Shown: piece after piece, positions 1 through 11,739 of the stretch
How the letters are laid out: every line of letters starts with the position of its first letter
Numbering within the stretch: position 1 is the stretch's first letter
Source: Tachypleus tridentatus
Taxonomy: Eukaryota; Arthropoda; Merostomata; Xiphosura; Limulidae
Assembly: GCF_004210375.1 (NCBI RefSeq)
Contig: NC_134835.1
Span: forward strand, 68,540,447 to 68,604,446
Length of the DNA stretch: 64,000 nt
Reading direction: 5' to 3'
Program-made: the position numbers and the translations under genes
The notes under the pieces: model-generated
The model's input: the letters and a program-made list of their open reading frames with translations, nothing else
What the model was told of the DNA's origin: nothing
The model's database searches: none

Positions 1-190
1 CAAACATACTTGTTCTTTCAGCCGTGGGGGAGTTATAATGTGACGGTCAATCCACTATTCGTTGGTAAAATACTAGCCCAAGAGATGGCGGTAGGAGGTG
101 ACTTGCAGCCTTCCCTCTAGTCTTACACCGCTAAATTAGGGACGACTAGAGCAATTAGCTCTCGTGTAGCTTTGCGAGAAATTAAAAACA
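1..190 (+). mobile_element. SINE family A, cut by window edge
   Basis: The body and tail of a family A SINE run from the CAAACAT junction just after the tRNA-like head to the GTAGCTTTGCGAGAAATT tail block. The head lies outside the window. Several substitutions from the other copies (for example in the region reading GGTAGGAGGTGAC) suggest moderate age. Confidence 0.85.
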
Positions 191-545
191 TGCCAAACCA
201 AAGTAACTTAAAGCTATCTACCCGAATACATTCAATATTCCAGATATTTTCCATTGGATATATTTCCTCTAAATATTCCTTGGCTCCTCTGATCTATGAC
301 TCGACCAAACATTATTTTAATGTTAAATTTAAGAAAAGTACCTCGACTTAAAAAAGCAATTTAAGGTGAAATAGTTATAAAGAATTATGTAACGCCTGAA
401 ACAATTAATTTATTTTATTTAAATTTATAAAAGTTCAGTCACTCATAGCATAATGTGAGTACTGATACACGAGCAGACGCGCCTAGCGACATAAAGTTTT
501 GTCGTTCATGGCATAACTGTCGCACGATGTGCAAACGGTAAGTCT
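191..545. other. AT-rich spacer, nothing recognised
   Basis: Low-complexity AT-rich sequence with stop codons in all frames. I see no repeat family, RNA gene or exon-like stretch. Confidence 0.6.
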
Positions 546-606
546 TCGACTCCCTAAAATGGACACAGCCAATGTGGATTTGCTATAACGAAACACATAC
601 TCGCAT
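546..606 (+). mobile_element. SINE family C, 3' fragment
   Basis: The stretch GACTCCCTAAAATGGACAC, followed by CAATGTGGATTTGCTATAA and a CACATAC tail, matches the part of family C after its B box. The tRNA-like head is missing or too diverged to see. Confidence 0.5.
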
Positions 607-1722
607 ATAGCATACTTGGATACTAATACACAGGAAAACGCGCCTGAAGACATAAAATCAAAGTATCGTGGGTCATGTCGTAATATGGATGTTGGTAGAC
701 AGGGAGACTAGACCGCGAACATAAAAGTTACCACAATAATCTGGTAGCTCACCACCAGGGGAAACGAATTCTCCTATAATAGTGTCAGAAACTAATAGAA
801 GTTTGTAAGATAGATGAAATACTAGTTTCACTGCAAAACATGTTCGTGGTGAATACACCAGTTGAGTCCCGTGAATTGATTTTTTCCTTTAATTTAAATG
901 AAATTTAAATGCACAAATCATTATGTTTACTCATCAGAAACCCTGTAGGAAGAAGGAATAAATAAATAAATCTGAAAAGCTCTCAGAGATCGGGTTCACG
1001 ATAGTGGACTTCCTGATATAAATACATTAATTTTAGATGACGGATTATACGGTTGAACCTTATTAGTGTTTATTTTTATAAAATTCCGGAATACAAATGT
1101 GAAATGCGCTTTGCTCAGGTTCTAAAATAAGCAAACGAGCTAACTTTCCGCCCTTTACTCGCAATGGTCAGTTAGTAAGGAAACTAAGATTTTCTTATTT
1201 CTTCTGAATTTCTGTCATAACCTCCTACCGACTATCAAAATAACCATCGGTACTGTTTCAAACAGCTCTAATAATCCCAGCGTTGCTCTAACTTGTTATT
1301 GTAAGCATCCTAATGAAATATTTACTTACTCAACTCATGTCTTACCTCGAAAACTTTATTAGAAAAACAAAATTTTGATCCTATTAACTATGAGTGAAAT
1401 TTTGAGATTTAGTGACTGCATAGTTTCTTTCAATAATGGCAAGAAACCAACTCGCCTCGGAAAAACAAACAACCTTATTCTCGATGTGGTTTCTTGTTTG
1501 TGGACCGTATAAGATTAACGTTCTTCACATGTGTGTCAAAATTATTTTTCTATTTAATTATTTAAATAGGGTATTTCCAAGAAAATTACGTTTTTTTTCA
1601 AACTTATTTATCCATCAATTCATTTAAAAGTCACGTGGAACAGCCCTTTCTATATTTACACGCATACTCGTAAATCAAAATAACGTGTTTCAAACATCAC
1701 GATATATTTTTTGTACTGTCGC
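607..1722. other. Unannotated AT-rich DNA
   Basis: No coding exon, RNA gene or known repeat was recognised. Two 61-63 codon open frames here have no coding-like composition or recognisable motif, so I treat them as chance. Confidence 0.55.
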
Positions 1723-1840
1723 CGAACATGTTTTCCTTTCATCCACTAGGACGTTATAATGATAGATCAATCACACTATTCGTTCGTAAAAAGTAATCCA
1801 GCGTTGGTGATGACTACTTGTTTTCTATTAAGTCTATGAC
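1723..1840 (+). mobile_element. SINE family A, headless diverged fragment
   Basis: The order of blocks CTGTCGCCGAACATG, GGACGTTATAATGATAG, CACTATTCGTTCGTAAAA and GTTGGTGATGACTA is that of the family A body. The tRNA-like head is absent: homology starts at about the end of the head. It is heavily diverged and internally deleted. Confidence 0.7.
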
Positions 1841-2068
1841 GGCGTAACTAAACTTGACTTGTGTACTACAGCAAAGGTTTGTGTTATAGTATCACTAGAG
1901 TTGTTTATGTTGTTGTAATATAAGTAGGTTCGTGTGTTCCAATCATTAACCTGTATTATATACTGCAATCTAAAGTTATCGCCAATATTTATTTTACTCT
2001 TAAGGAACAAATACTATTCTTTAAAATCATGCTTGGTTGCCAATGTTCATTCTCACATCCTTACAATT

Positions 2069-2332
2069 TGTTTGTTTGTTTTTTTTAATTTTGCACAAAG
2101 CGAGACGAGGTCTATCTGCGCTAGCCGTCTCTAATTTAGCAATGTAAGACTAGAGGAAAAGTACCCACCGCCAATTTTTGGGCTACTCTTTTACCAACGA
2201 AAAGTGGAATTGACCGAAATATGAGAACGCCTCCCAGGCTAAAAGGGCCAGGACATTTGAAGTGACAAATATTCGAACCCGTGACCTTAAGATTACATGT
2301 CGAGCACAGTAACTACCTGATCATGTCGCGCC
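2069..2332 (-). mobile_element. SINE family A, old full-length copy
   Basis: Read on the plus strand it begins with the inverted tail (TTTGTTTGTTTTTTTT, GCACAAAG), continues through the body (TTTTGGGCTACTCTTTTACC) and ends in an eroded tRNA-like head with a B-box relic (ATTCGAACCCG) and CATGTCGCGCC. Many substitutions and small deletions point to an old insertion. Confidence 0.85.
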
Positions 2333-3736
2333 CTCTCAATTTGTCCGTAATGTTCTTGAAACAGAGATATAAGAAAATAACATTTCAGATCCAGGAATAT
2401 TAAGCTCTGTTATTTTTGGAATGCATAAACTTTATTATTGTGGAAATATTAAGTTCTGTTATTTTCCATATTCGTTTGGTAATGTAATTTTCAAACCACT
2501 TTCATTAGAGTCGCCCCTTCGTATGTGCATATGTAACGTTTGTATCTCTAAGTTTGTTTTTTTAGAACAAATATTCTTATTTCATACCCTTCTATAAACA
2601 TTGAATGCTAGCCAGTTGAAATTGTTTGGTAACGTAGCCAGACGCCATCTTGAATATTTCTATGAATAAACCAATTTATTTTCACAGTTTAGTTTTTACA
2701 CTACCTTTTTTTTGTCAGAAGCTTTAGACACACTTCGTTAACAATTAGTGAAAATCATTTCATGATAGCACCAAAAATACTCACTTATAAATCTTACTGT
2801 TAAGTACAAACCAAAAACCCGAAACTGAACTTGTCTACATACCATCATGAAGAACTGTTCTTAACTTCTACTGTCAAAAACAACCTCAAGATTGAAACCA
2901 AGCTTGTGATACAATCATTAAAAAAAAAAAAACACTTTTAAGATTAGTCTTCTTATAGAATCTGTAAAAGGTTTTAAAATATTATGAAACCACGTCTGGT
3001 TTCAGTTTTTGTTCCTTCACATTTCTTGTAATTAGTTCTGTACATTACATAGCATTCACATGAAATAAATCCTTGTTTTATTAATCTTCCCAGTTATCGA
3101 ATGCATCTACACTATTTTTATTTAGTCGCTTGTGTCATAGGAACTTGTATGGTGATAGATAATAAATAAGGTATTTACATCATCATATTTCATTATCCGG
3201 ATATTACAACAGAATGGCTAGAGAAATATAATATCCGTCTCCAGTACACAAGTTTTACTGTCAACTACAGCCATATCGCTGTGCCCGACGGCAGAAATTA
3301 ATCTGAAAATAGAACACCAAGATCTGTCCAAAGAAGAAAACGACTAATAAAGTAAGAAACCTCTATAACCCAAGAGATCAAAATTTAATGGAGATATCAG
3401 ATCGAAACCTTCAACAACAAAAATAATGTTTTGGTCATTCGGGTCACGTTCGTGAGTTCACTCAGCTTACAGGTAGACATCCATTCTGATGACATCTATT
3501 TTGAACAATACATTCATTCTGACACCTAACATTAAATGTATGAAACGTGCCTAGTAAGTTGAATGACTGCTGTCTCTTGCTTCATGGAAGTTATTTAGCA
3601 TCTTCTAGCTTTAGTTGCTTTCATACATAATGCCCATTTATAGCTCATTAGATCCTTTTCTTTCCTCGCTTTAACGCATCATAAAATGTTAAATGCAAGA
3701 TCCATGCTAAAATATTGAAATTATTTTTATTTTTAT
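2333..3736. other. Unannotated AT-rich DNA
   Basis: No gene or classified repeat was recognised. AATAAA-like hexamers occur (for example near 3064) but no open frame lies upstream of them, so I do not call a gene end. Confidence 0.5.
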
Positions 3737-3859
3737 TGTTGTTTTGAATTAAGCACAAAGCTGCACAATGGACTATCTGTACTCTACCCACCACGGCTAT
3801 CGAAACCCTGTTTTTAGCGTTGTAAGTTCACAGACATACCGCTGAGCCACTGGGGGGGG
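3737..3859 (-). mobile_element. SINE family B
   Basis: The inverted tail (ATTGTTGTTTTGAATTAAGC, ACAAAGCTGCACAATGG) is followed by CCCACCACGGCTATCGAAACC (the inverted B-box region) and ends in CGCTGAGCCACTGGGGG, the inverted start of the tRNA-like head. It is complete and moderately diverged. Confidence 0.9.
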
Positions 3860-5175
3860 CATTTTTAATTTTACCCAAACTGAGGAGGCCAAAAATTTTG
3901 CGCAAGAATAATATATTCATTCAAGTCAGTTAAATCAAAATTATGATCCAATAACCCCAGTGGAATAGAATAAGTAGTCAACATTTTTTAGAAAGCAAAA
4001 ATAATTTGATAATAACTGGCTTCGAGTTGTTGTTTTTTTTGATAAGGGATGCAATTGTCATTAGTCAATTTATGTTATAATTTATTACAGTGTAAATATA
4101 ATGTAACTTAAACGTATAAAATAAGGACTTTCAACTCATAGTTTAATGAAAGATTAAACATTTTCATACTTATAATCAGAAATATAAATTTTAAGTCATC
4201 TTGATTTCAGCTGAAACTAAGAATTTATTTTGTATGATAACTTTTATTCTGTCTAAATATAAGCAATGGTTTGACACTTTATCAAAACCTACGTACCCTT
4301 TCAGACTCAGATCTGAATTGAGCTACAAAAGCACGTTTGATCATATTATTATAAAAATGATCCCTGTAACTCTATAAATTATTGAAATGAGTACGTTTGC
4401 AGTCAATCTAACAGGCACGAGGAAACACAAAGATGTTGCAGTGTCCAAAAGAAGCATCCTTGTGGTTAAATGTCTAGCAGCTATAACACTGGTCAAGACA
4501 GTTTCATTGTTAGGTTACTCCGATCATTCGAGTTTATCAACAGTGACAAAAGGTAAATAAAAATATCTTTTACAAGGTAGAATTGTGACCACAAACACAT
4601 AGTCGCAGAAAGTGGAGAAATGCATATAAACAGGATGGTAAAATAAGAAAAGAAAAGATGGCACGAAAAACATTACATACAGAACAACCTACATCCTTCT
4701 CACCCGTAACTTGTCAAGAACGTTGCAACAAATGAGCTACATCAGTAGAAGACCATTGCGTAAACCATTGATTTCAGTTTGTAACAAAGATAAATTACTC
4801 AATCAATTTTAAAAACGGAGGCATTGAACTTAATTATTTCAGAAAAAGCATTGGAGAATTTTGTAACAACGCTGATAAAATACAAATAACTAAGCTGTTT
4901 ACATGATCATGTTACACAATGAGATTCACACTAGAGAATGGGTGAGAAAATATTAATGTGTCGTCTTTACATTACATGCTTATATCTTTGAAGTAAATAA
5001 CATCTTCGTGAAATCTCCCCAATACTGGAATAAATCTAACTTGTTGTAGAGCATGCATCTTTATATGGAGGTGAAACAGGCAGATATTTATTCTCAAGAT
5101 GGTGCAAGCCTAGATATCATAAAACACATGAAATAATATCGCAACTTTTCACTGTCACATATTATATAGTCATCT
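3860..5175. other. Unannotated AT-rich DNA
   Basis: Unique-looking AT-rich sequence without recognisable exon, RNA gene or transposon structure. Confidence 0.5.
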
Positions 5176-5245
5176 GAAGCTGTATCATAAATGGCCAAAT
5201 GAAGTTATATCATAAATGGTCAATCAAAGCTATATCATAATAAAT
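5176..5245. repeat. Short tandem repeat, about 25-bp unit, 3 copies
   Basis: Three successive copies of a unit reading approximately GAAGCTATATCATAAATGGTC differ by a few substitutions. The third copy carries a small insertion. Confidence 0.7.
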
Positions 5246-6249
5246 CCATAAGGAGAAGACATTTAATGTCGTACGCCCTACCTGGATAGTCATTTGTAAG
5301 AAATCATTATGACAGAGCAGACAACATCTAAGAGATGATCATGAGAATACGATTTCATTTCTTTGAGCTAATAAATGTCCGACAGTTACATCATGAAGAC
5401 AGTGGTCATGGCGCAAAAGGGAATAACACACATTGCAGAAATGAAACGTCACAACTATAGAACTAGCTTCTATTCATCAACCCTTTCTTGCTACTTACTT
5501 GGTTTTAATGAAAGAGGCAGCATTTTCTGCACGTCTCATCTCTTCTTCCTTTGTATATAACCTATTGTTGGCCAAAATGTTTGCATGATGCTCAAACGAT
5601 TTTTAAGCAATCTCATTTGTAAAAGATTTACAAGTTATACCACTGGAGATTAAAAGTATCTCCAACTGGTGTACCTGCATACAAAAATTCTTTGTACGAC
5701 ATGTCATTTTCTGCTTTGTTCATGAAAAATATCATTAATTAGATTACCTATGCAGGGGTTAAAACCGTTTTACATGTATCGCTTTCTATTCTTGTAACGT
5801 GATAGGCCATATTTAACTTCTTTTTCGACATATATCCTTTATCTTCCATTACATAACATAACAAGTAATTCAAATTGTTTCTATATGTTATATCGGAATA
5901 GTAAAATGCATTATTTCTACTTCTTGTTATATCACTTTTTCATATTTCACACTGTGGCATGAGGTTAACCTACTTTCCCAGAATACCTTGCTTCCAGTTT
6001 GATCAAGTGGAATTTTGAGTATCAAACATATCACTATGTTAGTATATTTAAATGGTTCCATGATCCTTGCACGTTTGTACCATTACTCTTAGATCCCAAC
6101 ATAGCGACACATACGTTCTACTATAAGTAATTAAAGGTTGGCCAAAACCTTTTTTTTTTCTATTTTCTGTTGTAGAGTAATCTCGAGCTTCATAAAAGTC
6201 CCCAAACTTACTCTAGAATCAAATTTCAGGCCAACCTAATTATATGTTT
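5246..6249. other. Unannotated AT-rich DNA
   Basis: No feature recognised. The 61-codon open frame at 5375-5560 has no recognisable motif. Confidence 0.5.
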
Positions 6250-6367
6250 CCCCATCTGGTACAGCGGTAAGTCTACGGATTTACAACGCTAAAATCAGGG
6301 GTTGGATTCCCCTCGGTTGACTCAGCAGATAGCTTGATGTGGCTTTGCTATAAGAAAACACACACGC
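6250..6367 (+). mobile_element. SINE family C
   Basis: Family C in order: a head start reading CTGGTACAGCGGTAAGTCTA (A-box region), TTTACAACGCTAAAATCAGG, a B-box relic (GGTTGGATTCCCC), then CAGATAGCTTGATGTGGC and TTTGCTATAAGAAAACACAC. The Pol III B box has lost the expected GTTCGA core (GTTGGA here). Confidence 0.9.
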
Positions 6368-7400
6368 TTAATTTTAGGTAACAACTACGGGTTGGTTAAT
6401 GATACATTTATTAATATGGTATTTTTTCATTACCTGCTGATAACATTCCTTATCATGCTCCCCGTGCAAAATAAAAATGGTTATTTGTTTTTAGTTTATT
6501 GATATATTTGAATCGGCGATGTTTTGATTTATTTTCCATTATTCGTTAAATTTTCTACTTCGATGTAAGGGTACATCTTAACTATGAGAACGGACCATTT
6601 CTTTTTACTTTAGCTTATTCTTGTGTGATAGAATAGTTGGATTTAATCCTCACTGGGCTCCACGCATAGAGCAGGATTTGCAGCAATAAAAGCTTAAAAG
6701 AATTATAGTTAAATCCACTATTCCATCAGACAACAATAGCCTAAGTGTTGGCGGTGTGTTCAGTTGATTATATCTTCGTTCTTGTCTGTGTATCACCTCA
6801 AAATTTGGACTGCTTTGTGTGGATAACCCTAAGCTTTGCGCCGAATTTTTCAACTAGCTAACAAAACTTCGTTTTCTTGTTTGTAAGTTTAGAAAACATG
6901 TGGAACACACGTGTTTAGTGTCCAAACTTTTTCATTCCTTTCCTAATCTGTTTTAAATATTTTGCTTATTATTTGACCGTTTCATTCAATTTTACAATTT
7001 CATTCGCAACTCACATGAACATGAGGTATTACACCATATTATACACAGGGATCAATTGCACCTTATAAAAAGAATATGTATATGCTGATACACATATTCT
7101 ACATATTTCTGCAGTTGTAAGTAGTGTTAGCACCAGTTTTGTTGATTGCAGGTTTCCAACCATTCAGCAGTTTTTCTTCTTCTTCGGGATTCGGTCCATG
7201 TTTTGGATCAGAGAAGATCAGCTTCAGCATAGGCCACTTCCTCCCTCTCAGGAATTATTATTTTGTTTACAGTGTTAGAGAATCCTTAGTAATAACCCTT
7301 GTTACGATGTTGTTACTCACAGCGTGTTAAATTTTGTCTATTATCCGCAGTTTGGATTAACATACCCTTTTCGTGACACGTCCAATTTATGGGTAATATT
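6368..7400. other. Unannotated AT-rich DNA
   Basis: Nothing firmly recognised. On the minus strand, about 7130-7240 reads as a charged open stretch (a PEEEEK run) with no flanking splice signals and no family I can name. I do not call it a gene. Confidence 0.45.
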
Positions 7401-7611
7401 GTTTGTTTTTTGAATTTCTCACAAAGCTACTCGAGGGCTATCTGTGCTGGCCGTCCCTAATTTAGCAGTGTAAGACTAGAGGGAAGGCAGCTAGTCATCA
7501 CCACCCACCGCCAACTCTTGGGCTACTCTTTTACCAACGAATAGTGGGATTGACCGTAACATTATAACGCCTCCACGGCTGGGAGGGCGAGCATGTTTGG
7601 CGCGACAGGGG
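7401..7611 (-). mobile_element. Headless SINE-A body and tail, possibly the 3' end of the adjacent LINE
   Basis: Well-preserved body and tail of family A (GGGCTACTCTTTTACCAACG and GGGCGAGCATGTTTGGCGCG are visible in inverted orientation). The tRNA-like head is missing: homology stops at GACAGGGG, about where the T-arm of the head would be. It lies immediately downstream of, and in the same orientation as, the minus-strand LINE reverse-transcriptase remnant. It may therefore be the 3' end of that LINE rather than an independent SINE. Confidence 0.85.
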
Positions 7612-7929
7612 TAATATTAACTCGTATAGTTTCACTATCTTCATTAATACATGATCGCACTGTTAGTCCTTGTTCTCAATACAGCTCCACTTAGCAGTCA
7701 CACACTCACGTATAATCTTATTTTTACATATAAAATCCTTTTAAAATACTGTTATGTTTGTGTCTAGGATTCAGTTAGCTTAGCACTAACTGGCCAACAG
7801 GAGTTTTATTCATGAGGCTTAGAGGGAAGAGGTACTTACGGCTTGTTTCATCATATATTATTGTAGTTTGTCCATCATTTCATTTTTATTAAGATTTTAC
7901 CTTTAATACTAAAACGAGTTATCCAGGAG
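7612..7929 (-). other. Presumed 3' untranslated part of the minus-strand LINE
   Basis: Non-coding stretch between the last recognisable reverse-transcriptase-ORF residues and the headless A body. It is assigned to the LINE only by position. Confidence 0.35.
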
Positions 7930-8850
7930 TCTGTCTAATAGAGTTGGCATGTTTTAATAGTTGAGTAGAAATACTGAGTTTGTTGATTGTGGGACTCTAT
8001 ATGCCTTCGTTAAAATATACTTTTGTACTTGCTGTAGTTTGTTGATGTGTGTTTCTTGGTACATTTGTCCATGTTATACAGCAATATTCTGCAACTGGTC
8101 TTACACGTGTTCTGTAAATTTTAATGTTTTCTGGTGAAACTCCTTGTTTGTTGCCAATCAGGCTCCTAAGGTAACTGGCTCTTTTCTAAATTCTAGTGTT
8201 TATGTTATTAATGCGAGGTATTCAGTTTAATTTTGTGTCAAATGTAATCCCTATGAATTTTCCTGATATTGCTACCTGTAGGAGATAAAACTATGGTATT
8301 AATTTGCTTATTTTGTACAATTTTGTAAATAATATGACTTATGTTTTGTGTGCATTTCTTTTAATTCTCCACTTACTGCAGTACAATTCTATTTCGTTTA
8401 GTAGTGGCAGTATATTTTATGCTGTTGTTGGCTTTGGGGCACTCTTCCAAATTGCAATTATCATCTGGGAACTGTGAGCAAAAAATGTGGTTTGAGTCTT
8501 TGAAAATCAAGTCCGTTCTACCATACTTTGTCAACATCTTGGAAGCATGTGACTGTACATTGTTTGTTTCTTTAATTAAAACCGTTAATTATGTCTTTTG
8601 TTAATCTTACAAGTTACCTTGAAACTAAATCAATACTTCCGGAAATACAAAATGAATTCCGAAACACAAGATAAGCAACAGATCATCTTATGAGTCTACT
8701 ATTTATCAATGATTCAAGTAATTTTCCTAGATTGCTTGTTAGACTTATGGACCTGTAAATTTCAGGGTTATTCGCTGATTTTTCTTCTTTTTGGAACATA
8801 AGAATCTGGACCTGTTTTCAAGTGATTAGTACCATTCGGCATTGCAATAC
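7930..8850 (-). pseudogene. Decayed LINE reverse transcriptase (C-terminal half)
   Basis: Minus-strand reading in several frames gives ordered fragments of a non-LTR reverse transcriptase. About 8790-8690 reads RSISLTSNLGKLLESLINSR, the usual palm entry. About 8545-8500 reads FQDVDKVW followed by NGL, like the D..KAFD.VW motif. About 8471-8460 reads FPDD, in the place of the catalytic F/YADD. Next come AIWKSAPK, LPLLNEIELYCSKWRIK and a C-terminal KLQQVQK region near 7990. The segment expected between KVW..NGL and FPDD, which should carry PQGS, is deleted. Many stops and frameshifts make it inactive. Order and spacing fit jockey/CR1-type elements, but I cannot fix the clade. Confidence 0.8.
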
Positions 8851-8860
8851 CGTCACGCAT

Positions 8861-9439
8861 GGTCTTTTGAGAAAAAATATTTGTAAAACAAGCTTTTAAA
8901 CAATGCAGAGCCTAAATGCGCAAAATTTCGAATTGGAAACTTCCGGCCTTTTCCACAAGAAGAAAACTCTCACAGCAGAGCATTTAGGAAAACACAATAT
9001 CCGAAACAATACTTCAAGCCAATCTGAAGCAATGCATTCATTCGAAAAGTGAAGGCTGTGTATATGATATAGGATCTAATGACGCACAAAGTCATTCCGA
9101 CGAAGGTGGACGTATCCTGTGATACAACAAATGAAAAAAATAAATAAGGATATAAAGTTCATGAAAGCTCAAAAGGTTCCAGTCACACCCAGAAACCAAA
9201 TACTATTTTGTGGCTTACAAAAACCAAAATAGTAGCATTCCTATATTCGATAATACACTGTTATGCCTCCCGATACAGGTCCAATAGGCGTTTGTGTTCT
9301 GCTTGGACATGGTTTGAGATAATAAGGTCCATGGGCAGTGGAAAGTAGATGGAAAGTTTTTCAAAACGTTTGGTCTGAGATTGAGACCGCCATCCTTCGT
9401 AGAAGCTTATACAGTGGGAGTTGCAATGTTGGACTATAG
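8861..9439. other. Unassigned DNA upstream of the LINE remnant
   Basis: By position this could contain earlier LINE coding sequence on the minus strand, but I could not find a convincing endonuclease or linker motif. Nothing else was recognised. Confidence 0.4.
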
Positions 9440-9662
9440 TACGTAATTAAGGCTATTAGATTAAAGACAGAGGGAAGGCAGCTAATCCTCACCTCCCACC
9501 GCCAACTCTGGGCTACTCTTTCACAAACGAATAGTGGGATTGACCGTCACATTATAACGCCCCCACGGCTGAAAGGGCGAGCATGTTTGGTGTGACTGGA
9601 ATTCAAACCCGCTATTCTCAGATTACGACTCGAGTGCCTTAACCACCTGGCCATGCCGGGTC
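9440..9662 (-). mobile_element. SINE family A, tail truncated
   Basis: Body and tRNA-like head are recognisable on the minus strand, ending in GGCCATGCCGGGTC. The head B-box is altered (ATTCAAACCCG). The inverted tail at the plus-strand left end is eroded and fades out near 9440. A run of A and a GAAGAAA stretch just to the right is unrelated. Confidence 0.85.
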
Positions 9663-10745
9663 CAGAGAAAAGATAGAAAATGTTAGAGAGTTTGGCCAGG
9701 ATATAGAGGGGATTGTAAAAAAAAAAAAAGAAGAAAATAAAATAAATCACAGTTAAAGCTTTGAAAGTGATATGTTTTGATATATTTTAAATAAATATCA
9801 TCACTTTATTAAGCCTAACTGCTGCATAAAATAAGTGTTTAAGATATTTAAGTATATATTTGTGTGTGCGTATATGTATGTTGCTATATCTACATAATAA
9901 CGGTATGTAGGCGGACTTATACTGTTAGAAACTGGGTTTCGATAGGCATGTGGGCAGAGCACAACTAGCCTTTTACGAAGCTTTCTTTGTTCTTAAGAAT
10001 ACATTACTGAATATTAGTATATACGTTGAATTTCGCTCAAAACTATTTGATCTAGTCGTTCATAATTTTGAAGTGATAGAGGGAAGACATCAGTCGACAT
10101 CAACCACTGCCAACTTTGAATTTTAGTAACCTCTATGTAAATGGTAAAATAAGTATCTACTAACTTTAAAATGTTTTTCTTATATGAAAGTCATTAGTTT
10201 CACAAAAATGTACATTTAATAAATTATATATATGTATGTATACATAAATACAATAATAATAATAATACCTCAAACCAACACCGTAGTTCTTTAGTTATAA
10301 TTTAAACTTTATATATTCTAATGTGTAACCGATCTTTGTTCCCGCGTACAGAAAGATACTGAGTATATTACTACTTAATACAAAGAGAGAAAAGCCAAAA
10401 AAATACTGTTAATTTTTTTTCGTCTTAAGCCTTGGAAAACGCTGGAAAGAATCACCCACTAAACACTGTTAAGCCTTAACTCTTTCAAGTTCTGAAAATG
10501 AAGACTCATAGTAGTGTGTCGTGCGGCCAGAAGAATCTGCAGGACACAGTGAGTGTTAGTAACATGAGTGACAGTTTAGCTAGAACTGTGTCAGTCTAAA
10601 CTAAGATGTGTTTCCAGTAAATGTACTGTATTGAACCCTTATTTCACATACCACATTCGGAAAAAATCCATTAAGAAAAACACTGGATATTAAATATTCA
10701 ATTTTGATTGCATATTTTTCATTTTTAGTCGTTGCATATATGCTG
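9663..10745. other. Unannotated AT-rich DNA
   Basis: No gene recognised. A short AGAGGGAAGACATCAGTCGA patch at 10077-10096 resembles a scrap of the inverted family A body. A short AAT microsatellite lies at about 10253-10267. Confidence 0.5.
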
Positions 10746-11026
10746 GGCCCGGCATGGCCAGCTGGGTTAAGTCGCTCGACTCGTAATCTGAGGGTCGCGG
10801 GTTCGTATCCCGGTCACACCAAACATGCTCGCCCTCCCAGCCGTCGGGGCGTTATAATGTGACGGTCAATCCCACTATTCACTGGTAAAAGAGTAGCCCA
10901 AGAGTTGGCGGTGGGTGGTGATGACTAGCTGCCTTCCCTCTAGTCTTACACTGCTAAATTAGGGACGGTTAGCGCGGATAGCCCTTTAGTAGCTTTGCGC
11001 GAAATTCAAAACAAACAAACAAACAA
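10746..11026 (+). mobile_element. SINE family A, full-length reference copy
   Basis: A good example of the family. It has a tRNA-like head (GGCCCGGCATGGCCAGCTGG, anticodon-loop-like CTCGTAA, B box GGTTCGTATCCC), then the CACACCAAACATGCTCGCCC junction and a body with GCGTTATAATGTGACGG and AGTTGGCGGTGGGTGGTGAT. It ends in the tail AGCTTTGCGCGAAATTCAAA with (AAAC)n. The CTCGTAA loop resembles tRNA-Thr(CGT), but the head has drifted too far to be sure of its parent. Flanks GCATATATGCT and GCATGCATGCT look like a mutated target-site duplication. It would be transcribed by RNA polymerase III and has no coding capacity. Confidence 0.95.
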
Positions 11027-11523
11027 GCATGCATGCTCTGAGTTTTATAAGAAAAAGCTATTAGCTCAAAGCTCTTGACCGATTTGAGATGTTGTCTCGG
11101 AAGATCAAACCCTTTCGAATAAGGTATTTGATCACGCCCAAGATCTCATAGATTAATTTACTCTTATACCAAAAAGGATTTAAAGTGCAACGGCTATTGA
11201 CAGTTAACTACTTGCTACTCTTCGTTCCAAAAGTACAGAAACTTTACTTGGTATAAAAATACATTTAATTTATATGATTTTTCTTCCAAGTCGGTACACT
11301 CATAAATCTTTATAACCGACAATCAAGTGTCAAATTTGGTATAAATATAAGTTTAATGTGCAAAGTTAATCAACAAAAACCGCTTGATTTTGAGGAACAT
11401 TTTTATTACGCACGCCTATTCAAAAGGTCACGTGAGTTTCAACTAAGAGTGAAAATGGACCGTTTTACTTTTTTCCCTTGTGTTTAAGATTGCTGACATA
11501 AAACAGTAAAATTATGCAGTGAT
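11027..11523. other. Unannotated AT-rich DNA
   Basis: No gene, RNA or repeat structure recognised. Confidence 0.5.
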
Positions 11524-11739
11524 TGTTTGTTTGAATTTTGCGCAAAGCTACACGAGGGCTATCTGCACAAGTCGTCCCTAATTTAGCAGTGTAAGACTAG
11601 AGGGAAGGCAACTAGTCATCACCACTCACCACCAACTCTTGGGCTTCTTTTTTACCACCTAATAGTGGGATTAACCGTCACATTATAACGCCCCGACGGC
11701 AAAAAGGGCGAGCATGTTTGGTGCGACCGGAATTAAACT
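11524..11739 (-). mobile_element. SINE family A, headless copy
   Basis: Tail and body are well preserved on the minus strand, but homology ends at GGTGCGACCGGAATTAAAC. That is inside the T-arm (B-box) part of the head, so about three quarters of the tRNA-like head is missing. The breakpoint is close to that of the headless copy at 7401-7611. Confidence 0.9.

Noticed and set aside
3050..3080. Polyadenylation signal of a host gene
   Set aside because: AATAAA-like hexamers are expected by chance in AT-rich DNA, and there is no coding sequence upstream.
7130..7240. Minus-strand charged stretch near the LINE
   Set aside because: A PEEEEK-like run without other support. It could be part of a decayed element but shows no motif.
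10746..10830. tRNA genes at the SINE heads
   Set aside because: Heads have A- and B-box-like blocks and a CTCGTAA loop, but they are always followed by the SINE body, have mismatched stems and occur in many diverged copies. They are SINE promoters, not functional tRNAs.
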